A program made the position numbers and the translations under genes. From Plutella xylostella (lineage: Eukaryota > Arthropoda > Insecta > Lepidoptera > Plutellidae), in contig NC_064000.1 of NCBI RefSeq assembly GCF_932276165.1, positions 5,952,001 through 6,016,000 of the forward strand: a stretch of 64,000 nt of DNA, written 5' to 3'. This document shows positions 53,900-64,000 of this stretch, one piece after another. Under the pieces are notes generated by a model. It saw only the letters and a list, made by a program, of their open reading frames with translations. It did not search any database and was not told the origin of the DNA. The stretch's first letter is position 1. Every line of letters starts with the position of its first letter.

Positions 53900-56050
53900 T
53901 ATTAAAAAATACTTATTTCGCCACCTTTGAAAGAGGACAGGGCGATTCAGCCCACTGTTATCAAAAGTTATTAAACGAAACCCCCTTTTAAACTGTTGTT
54001 ATCAAAAGTTCAAATTCCTTATTGAGTTACCAACTTAATACCTTAAAACTTCAGTTACTCAATTTTAATAGATTCATCTCTAATACTGGTGTTTGCTAAA
54101 TGCGAAGTTTCGGATAATATGTAAGTATTCTTAGGGTACGGGCTGCAATCAATTTTAAATTTCACTAGTTACTGTGTCCCTTATATAAGTTGTAATTATG
54201 TGTATAACTAGCTGTTCCTGCGCGCTTCGCTTAGCCTTAAAAAGTTATCCCGTGGGAATTCCGGGATAAAAAGTAGCGTATGTTCTTTCCCAGGGTCTAG
54301 ACCGTATGTACCTATACCAAATTTCATTCAAATCCGTTCAGTAGTTTTGGCGTGAAAGAGTAACAGACAGACAGACATACAGAGTTACTTTCGATTTATA
54401 ATATTAAGTTAGGATTAGGATTACGACTATTTGTATTAATTAAAGTCTCCCTCACCTAGCTCACTTCCACTGATTCTCATTATCCCCAACGCCGCCAGTA
54501 CACAACCATCGATTTCCAATACGAGCCATAGGTACCAGGGAAACATGAGTCGGTAGGCGCTTACAATTACTCAGGCATTTCACAGCACCGACCAGTCGGG
54601 CTTGACCTCCCATCCGCTTCCCACCGCTCACTCCGTTACTCTAACAGGTGGGTGTCATTCAATTACTGTGGCTCCTGATAAATTTGCCGGGTACACGAGT
54701 ATGTACTGTCGTAATGCTTCAGCAATAATTTGCGCGGTCTTGCTAAATTATGGTTTCAGTATCAGACGATTTAGGTCCACTGTTGAAGGTAGTTGTTTCT
54801 TATAGTTTCACACTATCTTGTTTCAGATTGTTCCACTAGCTATATTAAGCTACCTATGACTGGATGATTCTGTCACCATGGTTCATAACTAATGTAGCTC
54901 TTGTGTTCGTCACCAAAACACTAATAAAAAGACATAGGTAAACCAAATGAATGATTTGTCGAGGATCAAATAAATACATTATTATTTCGTTGTAACAACA
55001 TTTTTTTGTTTGTAAGTGTACTTACTTACAACATACCCCTACATAATATAAAGTTCAATAGGGACCTATTTGCCCTGTATTTTATTAGCGCTTAGTAATC
55101 ACATGGGTATTGTGCGTGCGTAATGTGCTGAAAGGAAAATAAGCTTTCCAGTAGAATTCACGCAGTAATGGGCAACGGTTGAGCGTTTCTGTGACATAAT
55201 GGTGTTGACAATGCCTAGTATTTGTCACCGACATTAGAAGTACCTAATGCTTAATTACACTCACGGGCAATGTAAAATAAAGCCTGATTTAAAGTTATTT
55301 TTTTCTACTTATTCGCAGCTGTGTCTAGTTAGCCCTTGTTAAGCCGAAAAAGCTAATTGTATCACATAATCCCAATTCTCTAGATGGTCATTCAGAATGC
55401 CTCATTCTGTGTGTCAAATGATACCTAAATACGTATATGATATTATTTTGTGCCTGCATATAAAAAGTAAAAGTATAATAATTTACTATTTACTTGTTTA
55501 ATATCAGTATTAAATTAACGTAGATAACAATAAAAAAGAGCTGACTGCCAACCTCCAATGATGGAGAGGCACTACAAGCTACAAGAAGAAGAACAATAAG
55601 AAAGCGTACAAATAAAAAAGTTTAACTTACTAAGCTTAAAATACTGTACCGACCTACCTACTAACCTTTTTTGACCGTATAATGTAAAAAAAAACTGTTC
55701 AACGGTAACACAGTAGGTATCTACTCTGGATAGTGGATACATAGTTTTCTTTTCAGCGGAGGCAGGGGCGTGCGTGTGACGTTCCCACATTGTATAGTAA
55801 ATGGAGTGGAAACTGTCGATACGTGCTATGCATGTTTACCTTAGATAAACAATGTACGAAGTGGATGGAGTGTCAGGACAAAGGAAACGTCTCGGTAAAA
55901 TAACACGCCACTTTTTCCACTGAGATATTTTATAATGTTAAATTAGTTCGTTTAGATTTGTGAGCGCTGTGCTTTTATTTTGAGTTAGTGCTGTTAGAAG
56001 CTTTGTGAGTTTTGTGACTTTATTCATTGGTATTAAATATCTTTATTAGG
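53900..56050. other. No gene recognised
   Basis: AT-rich; contains the dispersed repeat 54206-54425. Short ORFs at 54602-54805 and 55572-55790 show no domain. Confidence 0.55.
54206..54425 (+). repeat. Dispersed repeat (19.93-kb family)
   Basis: Same landmarks: GCTGTTCCTGCGCGCTTCGC, CCGTGGGAATTCCGGGATAA, CAGTAGTTTTGGCGTGAAAG and a CAGA microsatellite. Confidence 0.87.
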
Positions 56051-56216
56051 TTAAGTGCCAATTTCTCCATAGTCGGTTATATACCCGACCAGGGATTGAT
56101 TATCAATTATACGTCATCTCCATATAAAATTCTTGACAGATGTGTCAAAAGTCAACCACTAATACCTGGTTATGCTCTAACCGACTATGGAGAAATTGGC
56201 ACTTAACTTTACAAGG
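56051..56216. mobile_element. TTAA-ended MITE
   Basis: Perfect TIRs TTAAGTGCCAATTTCTCC / GGAGAAATTGGCACTTAA, extended to about 29 bp by ATAGTCGGTTA. A weakly related element lies at 58275-58435. Confidence 0.88.
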
Positions 56217-56552
56217 TTTGAAATTTAACAAAACGCTGCCAGCTTTTTGCTTTGTTTCTGTATGTGACAAACCATTTTGTTCGTATATTGTTAATCTAAG
56301 CTGTTTCCCTAGTTTATAGTGTTAATGTTATACAGCGCCGTGTTCTCGGTAAACACACACAGAGGTGGCGAAAATATTGGTAATCAAAGCGAAAATGTAA
56401 TGTACCTCTCGCAAAAATATCGGAAAAAACTGCTTTCCATAAAAAAAAGTCAACAAAGTTTCTATGAAGAATTTTTTTAAAGTTAAATTTCTAAAGTGAT
56501 CAAAAGTTTTTAGAATGACTAGCTGAGTCACCCGCTTTCGCCTTCATCGTCA

Positions 56553-56635
56553 TCATCATCATCATCAGCTATAGCAGTCCACTGCTGGACGAGGGCCTCT
56601 CCCAAAACACATTACTGGATGCAATCTATAGCTTT
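56553..56635 (-). repeat. TATAGCAGTCCACTGC repeat fragment
   Basis: A CATCATCATCATCATCAG microsatellite then CTATAGCAGTCCACTGC and GAGGGCCTCTCCCA; partner of 38732-38820. Confidence 0.7.
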
Positions 56636-56792
56636 CCGCCTTTAAAGTCTGTTTTTTAATCTCAGATACTAAATTGTCAGAGGAAAAATGAAAATGAAAA
56701 AATGTTTATTTAACCAAAAAATTAACACAGGTTATCTTAATAAATGTTGTGGATATAAAACAGGTTTAAATTATTTGGACCAGATTAAATAA

Positions 56793-57445
56793 AAACCGGC
56801 CAAGTGCGAGTCGGGCTCGCGCACAAAGGGTTCCGTAGCAGCAAATATAATAAACTTATTATGTCAATTTATACACCTGGTGACTGGTACGATCGTTTTC
56901 AGTGTAAGCACAATAACTTAACCAAAATTACAGTTAAATCAACCTATCTCAAAAACTATAAGAGATACTTTGATCAAACCAAAAATCGTTGAAAGAGTTA
57001 ATTAGCATGCATCACCTCTATTTTTTTTAGAATTTTATACCCCGTAGTTATAAAAATAGAGGGGGGGGGACATACTTTTTACGACTTTGAGAGCTGATAT
57101 CTCAAAAACCGTTCACTTTAAGAAAAATGTTTTTTAGAAAACTTTATATCATTTTAAAAGACCTTTCCATTGATACCCCACACGGGTATGTAGTAGTATG
57201 TACATCGAAAAAAAAAATTTCATCCCTCAGTTACATGTATGGGGGGCCCCACCCCCAATTCTTTTTTTACTATTTAGTGTCATATTTTTGTAGCGGTTCA
57301 TACAACACATATTCCCATCAAATTTCATCACTGTAGTACTTATAGTTTCCGAGTAAATCGGCTGTGACAGACGGACAGACGGACAGACGGACATGACGAA
57401 ACTATAAGGGTTCCGTTTTTGCCATTTTGGCTACGGAACCCTAAA
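56793..57445 (+). repeat. GGCCAAGTGCGAGTCGGGCT dispersed repeat
   Basis: Begins CCGGCCAAGTGCGAGTCGG and GGGTTCCGTAGC; ends with a GACAGACGGACAGACGGACA microsatellite and GGGTTCCGTTTTTGCC to GGCTACGGAACCCTAAAAA. A sequence type common in lepidopteran genomes; class not assigned. Confidence 0.8.
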
Positions 57446-57479
57446 AATATGGTAGCTGGGGTTCTCACACTACATGCAG

Positions 57480-57735
57480 TCGTCGAAATATAATAGGCCC
57501 GTTTGGACAGCTACACAAATTTGCTATTTACTCTTGATGTACTTGATGAAATAAATAAAAACATATCATATAATCTGGCGTATTTATTAACCTGTGATCG
57601 CTGCACTGAACGATTCATCAACAGTCTATTTTCCCGCCAAAAGAACGATAATATATGCCACTTAATCGCGGGACAATCGACTGTTGATGAACCGTTCAGA
57701 ATCTGTCAATTTAGTATCTGAGATTTAAAACAGAC
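57480..57735. mobile_element. Composite of three MITE pieces
   Basis: 57481-57562 matches the left end of the MITE at 41879. 57585-57610 carries a CCTGTGATCGCTGCA end. 57640-57735 matches the 21379 MITE (CTTAATCGCGGGACAATCGA, AGTATCTGAGAT, AAAACAGAC). Confidence 0.75.
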
Positions 57736-58475
57736 TTTAGTACACTACTTTTACAACAACCTGTAAAGCAGTTCCTTATACCATCGTAATACTTATAGTT
57801 CATACATACAAGTACTTATACAAATGTATTTCCATACTAATAACTGAGGTCGAAGGAGCAGCATGAAGCTAATTTAGATCTATCTCCGAGTCATATACCT
57901 GAGTAGCGTTAGCAGCGGCATAAAACCATTAATTTAATAAGATAAAGATAAAAATATAAAATACTCTTCATTGCACACAAACAGAAACAGTTTTACGAAC
58001 ATAGAAAAGAAATAGTACAATCGGCGGCCTTATGACTAAAAGTAATCTCTTCCAGACAACCACATAGGTATATAGGAAATAGACAATATGAAAATGGGTA
58101 ACGTGTGAAAACAATAATTTTATAAAATATATTTATTATGCTAGTAAGTTAATGTTTGCGGAAAGTTTAATATTTATTAGTGCAAGTCAGAAGTACATTA
58201 CCTATTGTAATCTACCAATCTAATTTCATTGGTCGATTACTATCCCGCACACCCACTGCGCTCCGGTGGACAGACAGCCTTAGCCCCAGTTTCACCATAC
58301 TTTGCTAGATCATAACAAGGGTTTACTTTCGATACATCTGTCAAGAATTTAATATGGAGATGACGTAAAATTGATGACATTACAGTGTAACAGGGGTGTT
58401 AACAATCTAACAGACTATGGTGAACCTAGGCATTAGAGTGTTATTTGATAACTGAGAGACTTCTTTGCCCTAGAC

Positions 58476-59882
58476 CAGTGTTTTTCAACCTTTTTCATGA
58501 TGCGACCCCCCTGGCACAAAAAAATATTTCGCGACCCCCTTAGACCCTTTCGGTTTTTATCATATACGTATGTGTATGTTATCAGTTACAGTATTACCAA
58601 TATTCATTCCATACGACGTATTTCTGGTATCCATGATTAGTATTTCAAGTGCATATACCTACTTATCGGATTTAAAAACACATTATTTTACAATAACATA
58701 CATCGGATACGTCGGCATGGTACGTACGTACGACTAATACCATTGCGAACCGGAATTTATTTTGATATATTGGCTTTTCTTTCTGACTTATTCAAGATAT
58801 TACATATTTTTACAGCTACGTCGCGTCGGTTATCTTAGTCCTCTGACGGATAACCTCATTTCTGGTACGATCCATCAGAGAAAACCCAAGCATAGCTCTC
58901 TCCATAGCACGCTATGAGCGACTTTAAATTGGTGGACCAGTCCTACCGTCTCTGAACCATACGTCATCACTGACAGGACGCACTGGTTGAAGACTTGTCA
59001 AATGTGACGAAGCTCCTTGTCGAAGTTGCTTCTGCCTAGCCGAATAGTCTGCCCGAGGTAGACATATTCTTGCACAACTTCGATTGTTGCCTCTTGTACT
59101 TGAGCATTGTACTTTCATGGCTTTCGTCTTGTCCAAGTTTTTATTCCGAAGCCCACACGTTGGGAAGTAGCATTTAGGCCACTTAGCATCCAGCTGAGTT
59201 GCTGCAGAGGTTCTGCCATAATAACGATGTCTTCCGCGATGCGCAGGTGTGAAATGTACTCGCCATTTATACATATATGCCATGTCTGTACTATAGTCCA
59301 ACTAGTCGTAAAGACATCTTTCAATGCATTGGTGAACAGTTTAAGAGATATCACATTCCTCTGTCTCACTCCTTGTTGCAGTTGGATAGGTCTTGTCTTG
59401 TGGTCCTGTACATGCACAGTCATCGTACAGACACCTCAACACCTCCATATAGCGCCAGTCAATTTGGCACCTCTGCAACGATTCCAAAACTGCCCAGGTC
59501 TTGATGGAGGCGAAGGCTTTTTCATAGTCCACAAAGACTAGACACAGAGGCAGATTTATTCGGTGTTCTGTATAATCTGCCTTACTGTGTGGATGTGGTC
59601 TATTGTACTAAAAGAGATCCACGATGGGATATATTAATTAATAAAAAACAAGCTCAACCTTTGCATTAACGCTCGTCATAGGATTTTATTTTTTGTTTAT
59701 ACTTAACACATTAAAATGTTTATGAGTAAAAATTTTAAAGTAACAGTCTTACTAAATACTTAAATATTAACTCTTTATTGTTTTTTTTAATAAAGTACTA
59801 ATTTTTTTTTTCCTTTGGCGACCCCCTTACAGAAGCTTCGCGACCCCCCAGCGGGTCGCGACCCACAGGTTGAAAAACACTG
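58476..59882. mobile_element. 1.4-kb hAT-like element with 8-bp TSD
   Basis: Ends CAGTGTTTTTCAACCTTTTT / AGGTTGAAAAACACTG and subterminal GCGACCCCC blocks on both sides. Target duplication CCCTAGAC at 58468-58475 and 59883-59890. Non-autonomous; the interior is filled by an RTE LINE fragment. Confidence 0.93.
58840..59640 (-). pseudogene. RTE-type LINE reverse transcriptase fragment
   Basis: In order on the minus strand, across broken frames: STIDHIHTVRQII, DYEKAFASIKTWAVLESLQR, IQLQQGVRQRNVIS (VRQGDVIS expected), INGEYISHLRIAEDIVIMAE (the usual ADD appears as AED), then EYVYLGQTIRLGR-type and MTYGSETV-type blocks. At least three frame changes and stops. RTE clade by motif memory. Nested in the 1.4-kb hAT. 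Confidence 0.85.
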
Positions 59883-59890
59883 CCCTAGAC

Positions 59891-61102
59891 TGTACGTTGA
59901 TGAGAAAATAAAACAGTTTTTGACTGAAATGTCCTTTCCTTGAAGCCTACTTGCGCTGCTGTCGGTACAGGAACACGCGACATTACACAGACGGAGGGTA
60001 GGCCTGAAAGCTTATTACGTTGTTGATGTGTCTCCGCATACAGCAGCCTTATTTATGTTTATACAGGGTGTATAGTAAGCCGTTATTTAGCGCGCAATTG
60101 TGAAAATATATACTTAGTCGAGCTTTTTTTCTATAGTCTATTTTTTTAACAAACGAGTACTTACTCTGTCTCGATATTAACAGAATGAGATGGGTAATTT
60201 TTGAGACCAATAGCAACGCTGTACTTAATCACTTGGACCAATAGCATCGCAGTAAATCGATTTAATTACTCGTCTGTAAAAAAAATAGATAAGTAGTATA
60301 GTTGGGTGCAAAAGTGTTTTAGAATGTCTACCTTGGTCACCCTTTGGGCTGGGGACTTAGACCTGGGGAATACAGTTTTCTAACACTCTGAATAAGTGGT
60401 ATTCTATACGGTAAATGGGAATTTATTGAACGATTCATGATCATTTCATTCGTCACAGTATTTTATATAGACTCTGAATTTTGAGAAATTATAGTGTATA
60501 GCTCGGTGTGTAGCTCGAGTGTAGTAAAAAAATTACATAAATATTAATAAAATATATTTAAATAATTAGGCAGGTCAATAATTAGCCCAATTTCGCAACC
60601 AGGGCCTCATCGCGATGTCAAAACGAAATAACGTGTCAAATTCAAGACATTTTGAAAATCTTTTTCAATTTTAATCGAAAATCGTTGTTGAAACAAGTTC
60701 AAGATAGGTACAATTAACTCCTGCAACCCTATATCCTAAACCGACATCATTGATTCAGTACTGTACGTAGGTAGATACTTAAATTTCCATAGTCGACACT
60801 CTTGTTTTTCATCATTTTAATCTGCCCTGAAGGCGAGCTTCCAATATCCGGTTTCCCAATATACAAAGGAGGTCGTCATAAAAATGACCCGTAAAAATTG
60901 ACGTAGGTAATTTGAGTGAAGCCAGTTAAATTAAATAATAAAAGATAATCGCAAATAAAATTCCATTTTACAACACACTGCCGCGACCTCGCCCCACAGT
61001 CCTGACTGATCATGGAGCTGTATTTAAAGTTTAGACGGATACTTTTTGTTCGCTTGGTATACTATAGACATACATACAGTCATACATAGATTATGCTAAC
61101 GT
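59891..61102. other. No gene recognised
   Basis: Contains a MITE-like palindrome at 60131-60296 and a TAAGCCG-type fragment near 60063. Otherwise nothing supported. Confidence 0.6.
60131..60296. mobile_element. MITE (34.5-kb family, copy 2)
   Basis: TATAGTCTATTTTTTTAACA, ACGAGTACTTAC at the left and ATTACTCGTCTGTAAAAAAA at the right; central CCAATAGCAACGC / CCAATAGCATCGC. Confidence 0.65.
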
Positions 61103-61738
61103 CTGTAATCCTAACTAATATTATAAATGCGAAAGTAACTGTGTCTGTCTGTTACTCTTTCACGCCAAAACTACTGGACGGATTTGAATGAAATTTGGTA
61201 TAATAATAATAATAATGTCCTCCTAGCCGAATTTCGACCACGGCGGCCAATCTCATGTGAGATCAGCCATCTACGCAGGAGTAGATTATAGTGCCCAAGT
61301 GTGTGCGCAGTACACAGGAGCACTCTCTGTTCCATCACTCTCATAACCCAATGGGACGGATTGACCGACACGACTGGAGAGAGCTAGGCGCAGGACCGAC
61401 TGCTTTACATGCCCATCCGACAGCATGGATCGTTTCACTGTTTCGGACATCAGGTGATCAGCCTTCTATGTCCTAACCAAACTTAGAACCACAATTTAGA
61501 AACACAAATTGATGGTCCCACCCGGGAATCGAACCCGGGACCTCTGGGTCATGAAGCGAAGCTTCTACCACTGGACCACAGAGGCAGTTTAAATTTGGTA
61601 TACATATGGTCTATATAATTTTTTAAATTTGGTATACATATGGTCTAGACCCTGAGAAAGAACATAGGCTACTTTTTATCCCGGAATTCCCACGGGAAAA
61701 CTTTTTAAGGCGAGGCGAAGCTCGCGGGAACAGCTATT
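61103..61738 (-). repeat. Dispersed repeat (19.93-kb family), split by a SINE
   Basis: Minus-strand copy from GGGAACAGC at 61730 down to AATATTAGTTAGGATTAC at about 61105. Interrupted at 61203-61590 by a SINE, and carrying an extra local duplication of AAATTTGGTATACATATGGT at 61592 and 61627. Confidence 0.87.
61203..61590 (-). mobile_element. tRNA-derived SINE (18.2-kb family), intact with TSD
   Basis: 388 bp flanked by AAATTTGGTATA (61191-61202, 61591-61602). The minus-strand head has TGGTCCAGTGGTAGA and GGTTCGATTCC; AAT-repeat tail. The head carries an extra GAAGCTTCGCTTCAT segment relative to the 18.2-kb copy. Confidence 0.94.
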
Positions 61739-62277
61739 AATACACATATGCTCACGACTGTAATATCCGAAGGGGTAGTCAAAGGTGACTCCTAATCTAA
61801 TCACAAGCTTTTCGCTGTACATTTTGTACTCACGTGATTGGGTCGCGAGCCTAGAATGATAGGTTATTTAATATAAAAAAGCATCACACAGAAGAATGTC
61901 AATGCTACCAGAGCATGAAATACAGCGCTGTGATTGGCTGAATTACTGAAAAAACTGTGCAAATATTTTGTAAAATGTAGCTATTGAGTCATAATGTAGG
62001 TACTATAATGCGGCAAGTTACTTGGCGACCCTCCTTGCGGGGTGAAAGAAGTGGCGGGGGCGAGGTAGCACGACATGCTACACACGTAGAAAAGTGTGCC
62101 CGGATTAATCTCGCGATAGCTTGTAACTATTTCTGACGTAAGTAAAATTTTATTCTTTGAGTGTTCCCGTAAATGTCATATTTAGCTTAAAATTTATAGT
62201 TTGACAGCATTAAAATTTGGATGTTTACCTTCAGAATATCTACCAATTTGAATTTATTTATGTAAAAGTGTTTTATT

Positions 62278-62386
62278 TTATAAATCAATTTCCATGTCAC
62301 TTTCATGTTCACTCTCTGTTTCAACTTGTTCATCGTCGTCGTCATCCTCATCTTCATCATCGTTTTCATTAACTTCAATTATAAAT
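62278..62386 (-). pseudogene. Transposase C-terminal exon (acidic tail)
   Basis: Encodes FIIEVNENDDEDEDDDDE to ESDMEIDL, then TAA. Preceded by a good acceptor (GGTTTTTGTCTTAG) and in phase 2 with the donor at 63195. Comparable to the acidic tail of the 42.6-kb ORF. Confidence 0.7.
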
Positions 62387-62457
62387 CTAAGACAAAAACC
62401 AATTTATGTTTAATTTACAATAAATTATAAATAAACAATAACATACCATAGCAACTT

Positions 62458-63192
62458 AACAAGCTTGAGAGACTTCAAAACTTCTGCATACGGTTTATAT
62501 TTGGTTTACGTAAATATGACCATATCTCCGATTTTCGCTCTAAACTCAAGTGGCTTCCTATTCGCCTTCGACGGAATACCCATATACTATCACTACTCTA
62601 CAACATACTGTTTAACCCAGCATCTCCTCCCTACCTAAAAGAGCGTTTTAAGTTCCGGCACTGTTCGCATGACCGCACACTTCGGTCTGCACAGAACTTG
62701 CGACTGCAAGTTCCACCGCACAAAACCGATTTTTACGGCGATTCTTTCACAGTGACAGCTGTACTGCTCTGGAATGCTCTTCCTGAGGACATAAGACGTG
62801 CACCTTCTGCAGCTTCCTTCAAAGAAAGGGTTAAGAGGCACTACCTAAATTCACTGCCTTAGTTGAATATATTATAGCTGTATATCATTATGTATTATTG
62901 TATGTAAGTATATGTATAATAATATATATTATGTATTTATTTATTTATTTTCTTGCTATATTTATTTATTTAGTGTATGTAGTGTTTAAGTAGTGTATTA
63001 TACACTTGCACCTCAGCTACCTCTCATTCTATTTCTATTTTTTTATAACTCTCTTCCATCCAAAGGTTGTCTGGTAGAGATTGCTATAAGCAATAAGGCC
63101 GCCTTTTTGTACTGTTTTTATTTTTAAGTCTTTATTTTGTATGTTGTTCTATTTTGGTGCAAATAAAGAGTATTGTATTGTATTGTATTGTA
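62458..63192 (+). mobile_element. 5'-truncated LINE related to the 0.1-4.8 kb element
   Basis: Open from 62458 to the TAG at 62862: NKLERLQNFCIRFIFGLRKY, LKWLPIRLRRN, TAVLLWNALPED, i.e. the last 134 codons of ORF2, clearly homologous to the 977-aa protein. A 330-bp 3' UTR with GATTGCTATAAGCAATAAGG and AATAAAGAG ends in an ATTGT microsatellite (63170-63192). It sits inside the apparent intron of the transposase. Confidence 0.9.
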
Positions 63193-63195
63193 TAC

Positions 63196-63515
63196 CTGTC
63201 CAATACATCGTCAAATACTCTATCAGATTTATAATATTCGTCTTAATTTTTTATGACATGGTCGTCACAATTTCTCCACTTTTTAGGCGAATAATTAGAG
63301 AAAAGCAACTCTAAGTCTTTTGTCTCTTTATCTAAGTTAGAGTCAATCGACGTTCTTGCGAGCTCGCCTTTCACGTACCGCCACACAAGTTCAATAGGAT
63401 TTAATTCCGGGTGGTATGGGGGTAGGCGAAGCACGATATGACCATTTTCTTTCAAAATTTCATCAATTTTGTAATTTTTCTCTGTGTTTTGCTCATTAAT
63501 TACTTACATTAAATC
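63196..63515 (-). pseudogene. Transposase fragment with LNPIE motif
   Basis: Encodes NEQNTEKNYKIDEILKENGH, VLRLPPYHPELNPIELVWRY (third catalytic Glu kept), then ANDDHV-like VIKN, an in-frame TAA, and DEYYKSDRVFDDVLD up to a GTATAC donor. The upstream two thirds of the transposase, with the first two Asp motifs, is missing. Non-functional. Confidence 0.8.
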
Positions 63516-64000
63516 ACATAAATTTTGGTTGCTTTCCTAGTTACAAGAACTGACAACTGACGCACTGTCATATGGACTCTTCGTCTTTGTAGTTTACTTT
63601 TTCGTATCTGACTGCGCAGTACCAACCTTTAGCCGCGTAGCATAACTGATCCGGTACGCTGTTCTACAAGAAGCCCCTATATTGAGACATTATACGATTT
63701 GTTGTTTTTAACGTTATTTTGTTGACGAATTATAGATACCTAATAATAATATAATGATAATATTAAAAAGGCCTCAACACTCATCCTAAGACTAATGGTC
63801 TCAGGATCAATGATCTCATGTGGGTCGCACTCAAATTATGACAGACTATATAAGACATGTGGCCGCCTCGGCTGCGCAGCCGAGACTGCCGTAACAATGA
63901 CATGCAGTGCACGCGTTGCCCTTCCCCGCTACCCTCCCGCTACCCGCTGTCGTCTTGGGTACCTCGTCCCCTCCGCGTCTTTCACCCCGCAAGGAGGGTC

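Larger units (their letters stand above)
62029..64000 (-). mobile_element. IS630/Tc1-like DNA transposon with TIRs, degenerate (reaches window end)
   Basis: Left end GACCCTCCTTGCGGGGTGAA at 62029 and its inverse at the very end of the window (63979-64000), with pairing extending imperfectly for about 45 bp. It encloses pieces of a DDE_3-type transposase on the minus strand (62278-62386 and 63196-63515) and a nested LINE. The right outer edge and target duplication lie beyond the window. Confidence 0.8.

Noticed and set aside
60960..61040. Short stretch resembling a retroviral-type integrase motif (PTVLTDHGAVF)
   Set aside because: Only about 12 residues before a stop; too short to support a retroelement call.

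Overview
This window looks like nuclear DNA of a lepidopteran insect (moth or butterfly). The evidence is AT-rich, intron-bearing genes with GT-AG junctions, genes of insect type, and a very dense load of small repeats typical of lepidopteran genomes (tRNA-derived and 5S-derived SINEs, hairpin MITEs, hAT, CR1/Jockey-like and RTE LINEs). It is not bacterial: there are no operons, ribosome sites or CRISPR. The species cannot be named from the sequence.

Two complete host genes can be assembled exon by exon on the minus strand, with consistent splice phase throughout. (1) 8791-26524 is an eight-exon sugar/trehalose-transporter-like MFS gene (475 aa). (2) 33973-41631 is a nine-exon GMPPA gene (414 aa), the regulatory subunit of GDP-mannose pyrophosphorylase. 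A third locus, 42611-48595, is a head-to-head pair. One partner is an intact IS630/Tc1-type transposase-derived ORF that has lost two of its three catalytic acidic residues (minus). The other is a small THAP zinc-finger gene (plus), whose start I could not find.

Layout: 0.1-4.8 kb holds a LINE with both ORFs open. 4.8-8.8 kb is intergenic with a 58-bp minisatellite. 8.8-26.5 kb is the transporter gene, its introns full of SINEs, MITEs and partial exon copies. 26.7-31.1 kb is a 4.4-kb non-autonomous hAT-like insertion with an 8-bp target duplication. 31-34 kb holds hairpin repeats. 34-41.6 kb is GMPPA. 42.6-48.8 kb is the transposase/THAP pair, carrying a 3.3-kb hAT element. 48.8-62 kb is repeat-rich with no host gene recognised, and includes a 1.4-kb hAT with a nested RTE fragment. 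62.0-64.0 kb is a degenerate IS630-like transposon with terminal inverted repeats, an intron-like gap and a nested LINE.

The most unusual observations are: a hAT element inserted exactly on the exon 1/intron 1 border of the THAP gene, where the target duplication plus the first element base rebuild a GT donor; a MITE that supplies the stop codon of the same gene; repeated copying of the 3' half of exons into the following intron (four different exons in two genes, one of them copied three times); and a catalytically degenerate but open transposase ORF with no TIRs, beside the THAP gene.
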